NCBI GenBank assembly: GCA_030762895.1
Contig: CM061068.1
Span: 38,116,783 to 38,180,782, forward strand
DNA length: 64,000 nt
Source of the DNA: Sophora flavescens
Lineage: Eukaryota > Streptophyta > Magnoliopsida > Fabales > Fabaceae
Reading direction: 5' to 3'
Positions 1 to 11,927 of the stretch are shown here, piece by piece. A program made the position numbers and the translations under genes. Numbering within the stretch: position 1 is the first letter of the stretch; each line of letters starts with the position of its first letter. The notes under the pieces were generated by a model. It was not told where the DNA came from. It saw only the letters and a list, made by a program, of their open reading frames with translations, and did not search any database.

Positions 1-2240
1 CATCATCCTTATGGGGGCAAGTTGCTTCCACTTATCTAACGTCCCATTGATGTAAAGTACGAATTTCATCAGAATAATAATGATAAATATGAGAAAAAAA
101 TCAATAAGCTATAAGCTATTTAAAATTAATAACTTTTCAAAATAAACTATAAGTTAATGGAACAAACTTATTTACCAAACACGATCTACTTTAGTCAAAC
201 AAGTTTATAAGCTAGTCAAAATAAATTATAACTTAGCTTATTTGATTTGTCAAACAAAGCCATGAGTTCCATTTTGATATATTGTTAATGTTAAAAAAAT
301 TATATCTTTAATCGATCACAAAATCATTTTATGAGTAATATTTAAGATAGTTATAATAAGAGCCAAATATTTTTAATAACACGGTTAAAAAGTGCAAATT
401 TTCCCCGTGACAGTATATACTAAATCTTTTTTTGTTGATGGTAATCACACTAACACAATCTTTATTATATTATTTTATGTCTAACAAAGTTTGCGGGGTG
501 CTGCCAATACCTCTTACAATATTGATAGGATGCTTCGATTCTTACAATATATATTCTAATCGCTAATTGCTATGGGTCAAACAAAGTGGATAACATAATG
601 ACAAATTACAGTCATGGAAAGTAAAATTTTCAGTGGTTAACTGTATTTTGCGTTGAATTATCATGCTTGCTTACATTTGCAGCTATATATCACAATAAAT
701 TATTTGATGATTATATGCAATCCAAAAACTAAAATTTTGTGTGTGTAGGAGAAGGCGTTTATTTGTCGTATATCCATCAGCTGCCGTTGCATGTGATAAA
801 CTTAAGCTACTTTCAGTGTTTAAGTTTAATTAACTAAAAGCGTACGTCTTGAAATTTCACTCCATCTATTTAACGTGTTTTGATTCCATGTATCTAGAAG
901 AACAAACTGCGAATAAACTGAAACGGGAAAAGGAAAAGTTTGGATAAATTCCCGGGGAGAAGGTCGAGAGAGTTCAAGATCAGTGTCGTGTTCGATTTGC
1001 ATACATGGGTTAGTCCCATTTGTTTCCATTATATATACATGTCACAAAAAAACTCGAAGTGTCACTCAGTTTTTTCCGAGCTAGTTTAGTGGTCAATGGC
1101 AAGTTCTATAACAAGAAACTAGAGCCACTTCATAAATGCAAAGAAAACGAAATTGGGTTGTGTGGAGTTTGCTCACATGAGCGAAAAGGAATAGTGTCAG
1201 CCTCAACTTCAAGTAAACGAAATCCCCTCAAACGAGTCCTAACCAATAGAAATATTGTTGAAATCGACCCCCCAATATAAACAACATAGTGACTGCTTGT
1301 TCTCTCTGAAACTTTACAAGGATTTAGATCCATTTCCATGTGCTACTTGTGGTCCTAATGCTGAAGAAGATAACCCGCAATAGCATAATTTTGAGTGACT
1401 AGAAATACCTCATGTGTTTACGTTTGTCTTTTTCCCTAAAACCCTTGAAATCTTAAGCACTATGGTATTTATGATCGCTGCAATGATTCTCAAGAATTGG
1501 AAAATGCTATTTGTTTGATTTGATTACAAGTTAAATAGAGAAAGGAATTAATTGAGGGAATGCACATGTAATCTCTATGCAACTAAACGTGCCTATTATG
1601 GTATTTGATAATAGACAACTAAACACGCCTAAAATGTGAACATGAAGCTAACTTTGGATAATCCATGGGACTCCTCCTAAATGAGTAGCCCTAGCTTGGG
1701 GCCAAGATGTTTGCAAGCAATATTAGTTATAGTGATATGAATGGGGTAGCTTTAGCTTAGCTTACTTGAGCTTTGTAATTGATGTGAAACTTATATTAGT
1801 CATCGAAACAAAACGAGAAGGGTCTAATTAGGCCCAAAGGCAAAGGCCAATTGAGGAATCCCAAAGTTCCCCAGCAAAGGTGCAGAACAAAAGGCAAAGG
1901 CCAAAGGCAAAATGAAATGATTACTTGAATGAGATGGGACCCGCTTGATAATCTTTCCTTTCCAGGTCTTTCAATTTTTTGACTTGGGATCGGGTCCCAC
2001 TTCGGCCACCATTGTCTTTATGGATTGAATGATAAAAAGAGCACCTCACGTGGAGTCTGAACCAAAGAGGCTGTCCAACCACAATAAAAAGGGTACTCCT
2101 CCCTTCCATCACAATTTTTTTTTTTTAAAAAGCATAAAATTAAAACTTAAAAAAATCTCAGATTTTTCCACTTCCAGCTTAAGCTTTCCATACAATTACA
2201 AGGATAAAAACCAATAGATCAATATGAATGAATGAACACA
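1..2240. other. AT-rich intergenic DNA upstream of the TCP gene
   Basis: I see no gene here. The open frames are short, lack recognisable domains and lie on both strands, as expected by chance in AT-rich DNA. Apart from a possible MITE remnant near the left end I see no repeat or RNA gene. Distal promoter elements of the TCP gene may lie here, but none can be named from sequence alone. Confidence 0.6.
100..262. repeat. possible MITE remnant
   Basis: The segment contains several copies of the words AAGCTATAAGCT and TAAACTATAAGTTA on both strands. It ends in TTTGTCAAACAAAGCC, which resembles the ends of short AT-rich plant MITEs of the hAT type. No clean terminal inverted repeat or target-site duplication is visible. 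This is a resemblance call only. Confidence 0.3.
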
Positions 2241-2634
2241 TTAATAATTAAAAAGCTCAACACAACAACAAAGCAATTTCTTTTCTGAAAAAAATAATGC
2301 TTTTTAAAGCTCACCCATATAATTCCCACTCATTATCTTTGTTGCTTAAAGCTCTTGCCCTCCCAGCTCCCCCTTATCCCCTCTCTATCTTTTTCTCTCT
2401 CTCACATATACCCATCAAACTCAAACAAAATTCCTCCCTTATACAATGAAAGAAAGTAAATAGCTAGAGAATAGACACCCATCTCCTCTTCTAAATATAG
2501 TCACTGATGAGAAAGACCCACCACACAGATTAAACTAAACTCACTGATCACACTGTCTATCTCATAAAAAAAACGATCACACACACATACACACACACAT
2601 AACCTAACTCTATTTTCTTTCTCTCCATGCGATC
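2241..2634 (+). promoter_or_regulatory. proximal promoter and leader of the TCP gene
   Basis: A CT-rich tract runs through about 2365-2400. A TATA-like CTAAATATAG lies at 2491-2500, about 135 bases before the start codon. A (CA)n-rich leader with ACACACACAT repeats occupies about 2578-2600, followed by a pyrimidine-rich stretch up to the start. Such CT/CA-rich leaders are common in plant transcription-factor genes. The TATA assignment is inference; no transcript evidence is available. Confidence 0.45.
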
Positions 2635-2770
2635 ATGGATGGAGGTGATGATCTCCACCACCACCACCACCATCACCACCACCGTCAAAACTTCCCATTT
2701 CAACTCCTTGAGAAGAAAGAAGATCAAGAAGCTGCATCTTGCTCCACCTCCTCCCCATACCCAACCCTAG
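2627..2770 (+). promoter_or_regulatory. upstream ORF overlapping the TCP start codon
   Basis: An ATG at 2627-2629, eight bases before the TCP start and in another frame, opens a 47-codon frame ending at TAG 2768-2770. It overlaps the first 45 codons of the TCP reading frame. Its start context is weak (T at -3, C at +4), whereas the TCP start has A at -3 and G at +4. Leaky scanning would therefore let most ribosomes reach the TCP start, and an overlapping uORF could damp translation. Function is inference; the frame could be incidental. Confidence 0.4.
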
Positions 2771-3855
2771 CTATCTCGGCAGAACCAACCACATCAAATT
2801 CAAACCGATCCAACCAGCTTATGGTGGCATCACAACCCACCACCACCACCACCACAGATGCCTCCGCCAAGAAGGCGCCGCCGAAGCGAACCTCCACCAA
2901 GGATCGCCATACAAAGGTGGACGGCCGCGGCCGCCGCATCCGAATGCCCGCACTCTGCGCCGCCAGAGTCTTCCAGCTCACCCGCGAGCTCGGGCACAAG
3001 TCCGACGGCGAAACCATCGAGTGGCTCCTCCAGCAGGCCGAGCCAGCGGTGATCGCTGCCACGGGCACCGGAACCATCCCCGCAAACTTCACCTCCCTCA
3101 ACATCTCTCTGAGAAGCTCAGGGTCCACCATGTCGGTGCCATCTCAGCTAAGATCCTCGTACTTCAACCCAAACTTCTCAGTTCAACAACGTAGGACCTT
3201 GTTCCCCGCAATAGGGTTGTCCTCTGATAACAGCAACACGTCAACGCTTCTCAACTTCCAATCCAATAACCTAGCCGCAACCATGCTGCAAGCGAAGCAG
3301 GAACTTCGAGACGGTGGTGGTCCTTCATCGTCAACCACGTTGGATTTGTCTGATACCAACACAGTAGAAGGTTTAGGAAGAAAGAGAAGGCCAACGGAGC
3401 AAGACCTATCTTCCACGCAGCATCAAATGGGGAGCTATCTGCTGCAGTCGAGTGCAGGTGCAATTCCGGCGAGTCACGCTCAGATTCCGGCGAATATATG
3501 GATGTTACCGGCGAATTCAAATAACCAGGTTATGAGTGGTGACCCTATATGGACTTTTCCACAAGTGAATAACAGTGCTTTATACAGAGGCACAGTTTCT
3601 AGTGGTTTGCATTTCATGAACTATCCTACACCCATGGCTTTGTTGCCGAGTCAACAACTAGCTTCATCTGGGGTTGGAGGTGGTGGTGGTGGCAGTGGAG
3701 GAGGTGGGAATATGAATGAAGGCCATTTGAGTATGCTTGCTGGGCTTAGCCCTTATCGGCCGGTGATCGGAGTTTCGGAGTCTCAGGCAAGTGGGTCTCA
3801 ATCTCATCGCGGTGGCAGTGATGATCGCCATGATTCCACTAGTCACCACTCCTAG
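2635..3855 (+). CDS. TCP14: class I TCP transcription factor, TCP14/15 group
   Basis: This is a 406-residue nuclear DNA-binding protein in one uninterrupted exon, as is usual for TCP genes. A run of nine histidines (residues 8-16) precedes a low-complexity Ser/Thr-rich stretch. The TCP domain spans about residues 83-141: a basic region (KDRHTKVDGRGRRIRMP), then helix I, the loop and helix II ending in EWLLQQAEPAVIAATG. The short basic region is of the class I (PCF) form, a class that binds GTGGGNCC-type sites. The extension with GTIPANFTSLNISLRSSG, the MNYPTPMALLPSQQ motif near residue 330, a Gly-rich tract (about 345-360) and the C-terminal STSHHS match TCP14/15. In Arabidopsis this pair controls cell proliferation in young internodes, embryos and leaves and contributes to immunity. 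The start has a strong context. No break is seen. TCP14 rather than TCP15 is chosen from length and the mid-region, and is less certain than the family call. Confidence 0.95.
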   Translation: MDGGDDLHHHHHHHHHRQNFPFQLLEKKEDQEAASCSTSSPYPTLAISAEPTTSNSNRSNQLMVASQPTTTTTTDASAKKAPPKRTSTKDRHTKVDGRGRRIRMPALCAARVFQLTRELGHKSDGETIEWLLQQAEPAVIAATGTGTIPANFTSLNISLRSSGSTMSVPSQLRSSYFNPNFSVQQRRTLFPAIGLSSDNSNTSTLLNFQSNNLAATMLQAKQELRDGGGPSSSTTLDLSDTNTVEGLGRKRRPTEQDLSSTQHQMGSYLLQSSAGAIPASHAQIPANIWMLPANSNNQVMSGDPIWTFPQVNNSALYRGTVSSGLHFMNYPTPMALLPSQQLASSGVGGGGGGSGGGGNMNEGHLSMLAGLSPYRPVIGVSESQASGSQSHRGGSDDRHDSTSHHS

Positions 3856-6498
3856 AGAGGGTCATGAATTTTTCATCATCTTCTTCTTCTTCATCCTACA
3901 TGTGTAGTAGTTTGATGTGTTTATTTTAACACACGTACGTGAGGTTTGATTGATCTTCAAAATTGAGTTTTATTTATTTCCCAAAATTAATTTTTTGGTG
4001 TGATTAATATTTTGGAGGAGAGGGGATCCAAGAGAAGATAAGAGGGTTTTTTAGGGTTTGGGAGATGACACTATTTAACAATTGGGAGTTGCTGCCTTTT
4101 TTTTATCTTTTTCTTTTTACTTTTGGTTAAAAAAAAAAGTCTCCTTTGAGTTATTTCACTACACGATATCTTATCATCATTGTTTGTGCAATTCTCTCTC
4201 TCTGTCTATTTCTTCACACCCTTTTAATTTCTTCGTAATTTTATGCTTTTTATGTTGAATAGATTGAAGAAAACGACTCATTTCCATTTCCATTCCCATT
4301 CCATGGCTTTTGCTAAGTTTCCTACCTAACAGGCATTTGGGTTTTTTCACATTTTACTTTTGTTTCTTTTTTGCTCCATCTCTCTTTCTGGGCCACAAAG
4401 CTCGTGTGTGTGGGTAAAAGGGATCAAACAGTAGTGTTACCGCAATAGTAGTATTACTAATGTAAAATATAGTGCTGGTAATGTATATTAAATTTACATT
4501 GCTTTTTGATCATTCTGATTCTAAATCTCTGCCGTGAATCTCGAGGTTTTACTGCATCAATGATTAAGATTTTTCACAGAGAAGGGGGGGTAATAGGACG
4601 GTGGGGTCAAGACCTTATCGGTTCCAGGTGTTGGCTCAAGTGGTGGGGTCTAGCTGCTGTTTATTGCCTAAACCAATGTACAATGTCACTGACAAACAGG
4701 TGGATCATTCCCCATCTTTTGTTTTCTTTTTTCTCTAAAATAAAAAAGAAAAAATTGCCCTTTTTTAATGGAGCAGTTGCTGGCATCACAGAAAGATCCA
4801 TGGTGAGTCTTAATGACCCTACTGGGATATGCCCCACCCCACCATTCCATTAATCATCACTGTTCATTCGATGGGCCATCCTTTTAATGCTCGCGTTGAA
4901 TGATTGGGTCTGTGCTGAGTCACCAAAGGGAAAAATGTGGAATCTGGAGTTTCATGCCCCTTCTCTTCTTCAACACTTGCTACTACTACACAGTTGGCAA
5001 ATGGGGTCTTCCTCCCTCTGCCTTTGCCACAGGATATGCACAAGTATTCTTAAGAATGTTTATTATTATGTTTTGGAATCTAATAATATCCTCTCCTCAC
5101 TAAAATAATAAGGAACATTACTTTTATGCAATTAAAAATTAGTAGGGAAGGGGGAGAGCAGGATTAGGATATTCCCTCCACCATTAATTTTGTTGTGCAC
5201 AATATGATTCCAAACCAACTTTATTCATGAAAATCATGTCAATAACATGTGTAAATTAAAGCAGCTTTATATATATATATCTTAAATCATAATCGAAAGC
5301 ACATATAATAGTAAGCTGATAACTGCTGAAGATGGCTCCCACCAAGCGCTAGCTAGAGCTGTAAAAAACAATTCATGAATTATGAACTAGGCGATTCTCG
5401 TATGCCACTTAGCCATAGAGTATATATTTGAATTAAAAAATACCAAGTCTCGTGTCTTCATCAGAATTCAGATGAAGTTTTTCTAATAAAAATACAGCAG
5501 AAGGAATTTGTGTTACGCTAAATATATATTTAGAGAATTAATTAATGACGCTTTTTCTGTAGAATTAATTTTCTGATATGCTTGGGTGCACAGAGCGCTG
5601 CAACAGATGTCCTGTATGGAGAAACAAGGTGAAAGATATATAGTAGTTGTTTCCTTCAGTTAACACATGATGCACTTACTGCATGCTTCAACTTGTGTTG
5701 TTAAGTTCAATCGTCATACAAAGTTGGATGAGGGTCCTTCCTTGTTGGTCATGCTTTGGAGTTTGCTGTAGCCAAGTGCATATCAGACAAGCCCTCAAAT
5801 AGAAGGGTTTTCAGGCTTATATTCAGTGACCATACCATATACATCACATCTAACCACATAGACCTGTAATTTATATTACAGTTATCCAAGTATTGAATTG
5901 CATCAACATTATTTTTTTACTAGCATATTGACAATATGTATCCTTTTATCTTTTTAAGTTAAAAATAAATAATTAAAAATACCTAAAGTTAATTAAAAAA
6001 ATTAAAATGTAACTATTAAATATCCTTTAGTACTTATTAGTAGGATGCAAAATAAAATATAATAACTTTTTGATAAAAAAGCATAATAAAAATAACATTT
6101 TTTTTTTTGCTGAAATAAAAATAACAATTCTAATTCATTGATTCCGCCTTGTAAATTATAACAAATTGAGAGTTATATCTTTTGAGAAAAGTGATGCCTA
6201 TAATAAATTAATGATTATATTATTATCAATACATAGTTATTATATTTAGAAATCAAAAAGTGGGTTATATGTAGATTATAAATGGAAAAAAAATTTAATA
6301 CCAAAATACATAAAAAAAGTGTCCGGATAGAGGAAAATCCTTTGATTAAAAATTAATACATATTTCATCAACATCAAAATAGGGACATCATGATTTTGAA
6401 ATACATATATACAAAAAAAATATAAAAATTAAGTGAGAGATATAAATAACTATATACAATATAAATATATTTGATGCTAAAAAAATAGGATCCTTTGT
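3856..6498. other. 3' flank and intergenic DNA
   Basis: The first few hundred bases probably include the TCP 3' UTR, with TC-rich and T-rich runs, but I find no exact AATAAA and cannot place the end. The remainder is AT-rich, with a short (TA)n run near 5268-5280 and many stops in all frames. No gene, RNA or repeat is recognisable. Confidence 0.6.
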
Positions 6499-6657
6499 TT
6501 TTTTTTAGGTTTAAGGGGAGAGGTTCATAGTAGGTCATACATGAAGAAGAGGAGGGAGGAAAAGGAACTTGGAATGAGGCAGAGCCCACATTGATGGGAT
6601 TTAAACTCACACCATCACAATTAATGTCACACAACCTCACCAACAGAGTTGACTCAA
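6499..6657 (-). mobile_element. tRNA-derived SINE candidate
   Basis: Read on the minus strand from about 6657, the sequence has an A-box-like block (GAGTCAACTCTGTTGGTGAGG region). A B-box-like GAGTTTAAATCCC follows about 40 bases later. After a pyrimidine-rich body the unit ends in a run of nine A (T run at 6499-6507 on the plus strand). This is the layout of plant SINEs transcribed by RNA polymerase III. No convincing target-site duplication is visible, so ends are approximate and the call is tentative. Confidence 0.45.
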
Positions 6658-8278
6658 TAAAACTAACATGACTATTTATTAAAAGTATAGAGATTATAAA
6701 ATCTCTACAAGTTACCGTACCTAAATTACATTATTTGTTATAAAAAAAAACTAAATTACTTGGTTCTCTCAACAACAAAAAAAACTACATTACTTGGTTC
6801 GATATTGAAGTTTTTTTGTTTGAATTTAATGTATATACAATGACAGTGTAAAAAAAATTTACACAATCATATAATCATATCTCATCACATAGATATTTTT
6901 GAAGATATTTTATAAAATAATATAATAAAGTGGCATAATGATTGGACGTCCTTATAAAACTTTTTTATGCTATCAGTATATATTTATTAAACTCTTTTGT
7001 TTTTGGGTTCCACATCAAAATGAAAATTAATACATGACTGGCATCGGCATATCATTTTCCCCCTGAGAAATGGCAGATAAAACTTCGATTTATCTTTGGC
7101 AACTTCAATTTAAACATGTGAAACATAGAAAAGGAATAAATATATAAACATTTGAATTAGAGAAAAAAGAACAAAATTTACGTTGAATATTAGGATAATA
7201 AATAAGTAATCACAGTGAATTTAAAAGTATGGTAAAAAAAAAAACTTCTGATCATATGGATTAATTGGCTTCACTTGCATGATCAGATCAAATGCAAAAT
7301 ATAAATACCAGTTGGTAAAATTAGAGCAAGGGATCCTGAATTCGTTTAATTTGTCAGATAGTCACAGGTTAAATTTGTGACGTATATTAGCATCGCTAAT
7401 ATGAAGTGGAGAATACGGTCGGGGTCGTACCCATTGTTCACATGGATCTGAATCTGATAAATGATAAATAACGTGGTACACAGCCACAGGAATGGTCCCC
7501 ACCTAAGGAAATATTGCATCCCAAAAATATATAGCATGATTAGACCATCTAGGCCCCCAATTTCTGTAAAGGTAAACAAGTCGGCTAGATTTTGGGCACA
7601 ACAAGAGGCAATGGATTCTATATATTTGGCCCATAATATCCCCTAATTCCTTGTTTGGGCCCAGGAAATCTCTTAATCTTCGGATGATTTTCTCGGAAGG
7701 AAATATGACAGATGTTGATGCATCACCATGTGCCTCTTTACTGGCGTTTAGCCTACAGGTTGGTGGTTACTGGTTACGACATGAGTAATTAGAGATCTTG
7801 ACCCACCACCACATCCCCTCAAAGGTTGTGTGTGTGCTGGCTTGCTATGTTTGCATTTTGTATCAACATGTTGGGCAGGAGAGATAAATTGGCTCATTGC
7901 CATTTATTGCTTTGGGTGAATTTAGAGGATGGAGATCTCCTCTTTCATTTCGTGACACATCATGTTCCAACCAATATCATATTACCACATCATTTAAAAT
8001 TTCACATAACAAGGTGGTATCGGTAGGGAATAATTAATGTGACAGAGGAAAATGAGACATGAGACCTTTGTCCGTATCTAGAATACATCCATGATTTGTA
8101 ATAATTATAATTGTGGTCTGTCGAAGCAAAATGAGATTACAAAGATAAATTGCGGTAACTACAGATATAGGAAAATGCTACTCAATCTTGTGCGTGAGTT
8201 TCTGCTCTTCACTATATACTGGGTATTAATTATTAAAGAGCACTGGAAAAATTTAGACAGTAAAAATGATAAGACAAT
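6658..8278. other. intergenic DNA without recognisable features
   Basis: AT-rich sequence with scattered A and T runs. Open frames up to about 77 codons occur but none has recognisable domains. Nothing supportable is seen. Confidence 0.6.
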
Positions 8279-9076
8279 ATAAAGAGAGGCATACTTAAAA
8301 CGACTTCTCGTGTGCATGCCCTAGTTTTCTCCTGCGTGCATTCGTCTTCTCTTTGTTGAGGACTATTTTGTTTTTCTCTCCGCTTGTGAGAACTATATTT
8401 TTCTCTTCATTTATGTGAGTGTATCGTTGCTGGATGAAGAAAATGAAGGAATTGTTTCTCTCACTTTCTCTTCATTTTTTATTGGCAGCTTCTGATTCCC
8501 AGGCCTGTCGAAAGCCATAAGCATCCTTAGATGGAACTGCGCGTCGAGGCATGGGTAACCTGTGTGCAGTTTCTTTCCACAAATACCTCGTTTGGCGTTA
8601 TTGGTCTGGCGTGTTTTGTCGTTTTTTCTTTTTAATTTTTGTTTTTTTAGTTTATGCAAATAAAGTCGAAGACAATTGGCAGTGCATTCAGCCTTTCTTG
8701 CAGGTAGCTCGAAACATCGATTTCGATCACAATTTACGTGATGATGGAGGATATTTCTTGAAAGCTAAATTTTATAATTACTCTCCCAGACTGGTGCAAA
8801 AAGAGGAAGTCTTAGGTCTCCATCAAGAGGACCAAGCTAATTATAGGACTGTTATTTCAAATTTTATGAGTCTTTTTCATCTTATGTTAACAACTCTTTG
8901 GTAGAGTTTGATAGGAGGAAACTCCATATAGTTGCTTACTCTTTGTTAAGGGTGGCTACATAAATTACTATTCTCCAAATTCGTGATAATATTAACAAAT
9001 GTATTACGTTCTTCATTATTAATGAAATTGCTTAACTTTTCTTTTGTGAAAATAAATAAATAAAGAGAGGCATACT
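8279..9076 (+). mobile_element. internally deleted LINE with target-site duplication
   Basis: The insert (about 8296-9059) is bounded by a direct repeat of 16-17 bases (ATAAAGAGAGGCATACT) at 8279-8295 and 9060-9076. An A-rich tail (AAAATAAATAAATAAA) sits just inside the right copy. Both are hallmarks of target-primed retrotransposition. Near 8510-8535 one frame reads ISILRWNC, like the start of the plant LINE endonuclease domain. From about 8720 the reading resembles the LINE C-terminal RNase H (RDDGGYFLKAKF, then PRLVQKEEVLGL). The segment before the tail can be read, with stops, as the usual LINE 3' end. The reverse transcriptase is absent, so the copy lost its middle before or after insertion. 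It is non-functional. Confidence 0.7.
8720..8904 (+). pseudogene. LINE RNase H domain remnant
   Basis: The second half of a 117-codon frame (8551-8904) resembles the plant LINE RNase H (RVT_3 type). It has the RDDGGYFLKA strand and the KEEVLGLHQ helix, where autonomous elements usually carry an E(A)xALGL motif. It lacks the N-terminal catalytic Asp context and the remaining motifs, is cut off by a stop, and is a relic within the LINE copy. Confidence 0.55.
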
Positions 9077-10649
9077 CATATGATTGAAAGCTCACTGCTT
9101 TTTTAGCAGTAGAAAGCTAGCCAACTTAATAAGTATAAAAAACAGAATATTGAGTCAGAAAGCGATTTTTTTTTTTTGACTGCTAAGTCTCAAATCCTGT
9201 TGTGATTTACAATGTAATTACTAGATTTCCATATGGTCATTTTCTTTATTCCGATCATAAGCAATTCAGAAGAAGGAAACAAGAAGGCAAGGTAATTTAC
9301 CTACGCTAGCCTTATGATCGCACGGCGCAGCAACAAGCTAACTATATATGTACTATATATTCTATTACACGTATGTATTTAACATAGTCGTTGATCTTAT
9401 TTTCATCTAATAATAAAAATTATTGTTAAAGTTATAATCACAAAATACCGTTAGATGAAATGTAGATCAGTAACTGAAAGTGAATGTAAGTGAAAAATAT
9501 TTGTTAACTGGGTCCGTCCTACATATTATACTATATTGTAACATCTGAGTTGGGGACGTACAATAATGCAAAGAATGCAGTTGCCCAAACACCGTGAGCC
9601 ACATCCCTCACATGTAATGTTGGGGATAAGTTGAGGACTTGTCCTAGCTGGTGGCTTTGGTGCAGCTAGCATGTGAGACTCTAAACTGCACAAACATTTG
9701 AGGAGTATGCTGTCTCCTTAGGTGCTGTGTATAGTTTTTAGTTTTACACTTTTACTTCTAGCTGGACTATTGTCGATTTGGGGTATTTTGGGATGACACA
9801 AAATTATATATACGCTATATAGCATGTCTATGATACTCGAAGTCCTACATAGGATTATGGGAATTAAATAATAATGATATGTAAGTATATAAGCACTAAT
9901 TAAGCTTGACTGCTTAGAGTGGAGGAAATTTTAAGTCATGTATGTATTTGAGTGGAGGAAATTGTGGTATCCCAATGTTCCCATTGAAAAGTCAACGTCC
10001 GCATTCTCGTGATCCTCGCAGTCACGCACGCATACAATATAAGGTCCACTATAATGTTGCAGTAGCACTAAATCCGATATAAGTTTAGTGATCTGATTAT
10101 CTCTGGAAAAATCTATGTTGATACATTGAAAACTTGTATAACTCAGACAGAGGTCATTCTATTTCTCAGGATATATAGAATGGAGCCATGCTTTTGATGG
10201 GAGCAAGAGCTAGTGTCAATGTTTGACACACACAGGCACCGATGAAATGAAGTGTTTCGTTCTTTAATGATTACAAGTAACTATGATTTCTTTTTCAACA
10301 TCTATAAGAACAATTTTAGCAATGTTTTTAATGTTATGTACACACATTGCTTATATTAGACATTTTGATCCTGTTTTTCCTTTGCTTTGCTATTCAAGGG
10401 GCCTAATATAACACTTAAAATAAATTATGATGGTCATCATATCTTTACCTTCACAGATCATTCTTTATCATGATTTCTTTGACTTTGATATTATTAATTT
10501 TGGTTTGAGTGACACAGGGAGGCTGTCAATATTTTCATTTCAGTCCCTACTTTCATAAAGGTAAGCTGTAGTTGGATCATCCTATAGCTTGACAATGACA
10601 AAAACAGAAACATAATTTGGATTCACTAATTGGTCCTCATGCTTAACAT
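9077..10649. other. intergenic DNA without recognisable features
   Basis: AT-rich, with no coding segment I can support. The left end of the copia element, including its expected LTR, should lie near or within this stretch, but I could not identify an LTR boundary. Confidence 0.5.
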
Positions 10650-10889
10650 ACCGAATTGAAGCAGCTGCTGCAACAATATACTCAGCTTCAGTTGAGGATT
10701 GAGCAACTACATCTTGCTTTTTGGAGTTCCATGTAAACACTCCACTTCCAAGTGAAAAAACATATCCAGTTGTGCTTTTAGAGTCATCAATAGATCCAGC
10801 CCAATCATTGTCAACAAAGCCTTCAAGCTTTCCATCACACTTTTGCTATACCAAATGCCAAAATCAGCAATACCTTTAAGGTATCTCAG
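10650..10889 (-). pseudogene. Ty1/copia pol C-terminus (RNase H), fragment
   Basis: On the minus strand the frame reads RYLKGIADFGIWY, then after one frameshift GFVDNDWAGSIDDSKSTTGY, FSLGSGVFTWNSKKQ and VAQSSTEAEY. These are the diagnostic RNase H motifs of plant Ty1/copia elements, including the conserved Asp of DWAG and the Glu of STEAEY. Similarity stops soon after, so the 3' end of pol is missing or diverged. The upstream half of the same polyprotein resumes at 31237, where its reading ends exactly at KRV, so this piece was separated by insertion of element A. Confidence 0.85.
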
Positions 10890-11009
10890 TGTAACACCCC
10901 GCTATTCGTTAAGTGCTTTTATAAAGCTTGTTTGGTTGTTTGAGTTGGTTTTGTTAAGTTTAAGTTGTTGGCTAAGGGATTAGTGGGATTTTTGACTCAA
11001 AAGTCCCTC

Positions 11010-11200
11010 TCTGGTACATGAGCACGCCCATACTCATTAGCCAGCACGCCCTTGCTTAAAGCCAGACGCGTGTTACCAAGCTTAAGTTGAGCACGCCCGT
11101 GCTCAATAGTGAGCACACCCGTGCCCAAGTGCTGATCGCGTCTCGCTGACGCAAGTCCAGCACGACCATGCTCAAGGGGGTGCACGACCGTGCTCGAGTG
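11010..11200. repeat. palindrome cluster, core CACGNCCGTG, upstream of the A TATA box
   Basis: About six imperfect copies of GAGCACGNCCGTGCTC lie in 190 bases and end just before the TATA-like box. One perfect copy (GAGCACGCCCGTGCTC) sits near 11090-11105. Spacing is irregular and the units are individually degenerate. The same cluster recurs in the 3' LTR at about 21850-22012. Confidence 0.7.
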
Positions 11201-11927
11201 CAGCCTATTTATAGGTGGCACAGAAACCGAGGGTTACGTTTTAACCCTATTTCCTGATGTCAGCCGTCACCTAGTGCGTCCAGAGCAGTTTCTCTTCCTT
11301 TTTTGTCTAAATCCATTGCTGTAGTGGAGTGTTGGAGACCCTTGGGAGACCTCCGCTTATCTGTGTCAAGTATATAGGTAACGTTTCTTTCCTTTCCAGT
11401 TTCCTTTTCATGTTTATAAGTCGGAAACTAACATGGTTAATCTTGTTTAACCAAGGCTTGGAAGGCTAGCCGAGTCGCGTTGGGAACCGTGGTCGTTTTG
11501 CTGTTAGGAGCTTACGTTGGAACCTTCAATCCAGCTATGGAGAGAAGGGTAGTGTATACATTAGGCAGTAAGGGAAGCGTAAGGTAAAGGGGTTCCCATG
11601 AACCCGGTACTGTTATGTATGTATGCCTGTTTGATAAATGATTGCCATGTAATAATCTATTTATGACTGTTTTAGTATGTGGTATTCTATTATTCATATT
11701 CATGATATATGCCCTTGTATGCTCATGTTGATTATTTGATGAATATGAGACTATGTTGATTGTTGTTAATCTGATGATTGGTTGAGATGATGACTGTTGT
11801 TATCGTTGAGTTTGATAATAAAATATTAATTAGTTAATTAGCTCTAAAACGAATTAATGAGTAAGGATAACTTCCCCTAAGTTTTGGTTAAGAACCTGTG
11901 TCGAACTCTGCCCAGAACAGTACTGTC

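Noticed and set aside
1020..1280. 86-codon open frame upstream of the TCP gene
   Set aside because: No recognisable domain, and overlapped by an equally long frame on the other strand; expected by chance.
2657..2683. Poly-His N-terminus of the TCP protein as a metal-binding domain
   Set aside because: Short His runs are common low-complexity tracts in TCP14/15 proteins and vary between species.
4506..5108. Open frames of 67-115 codons downstream of the TCP gene
   Set aside because: Low-complexity translations, overlapping frames and no domain; no support for a gene.
7346..8282. Several 60-77 codon frames on both strands
   Set aside because: Mutually overlapping and without motifs; typical of AT-rich intergenic DNA.
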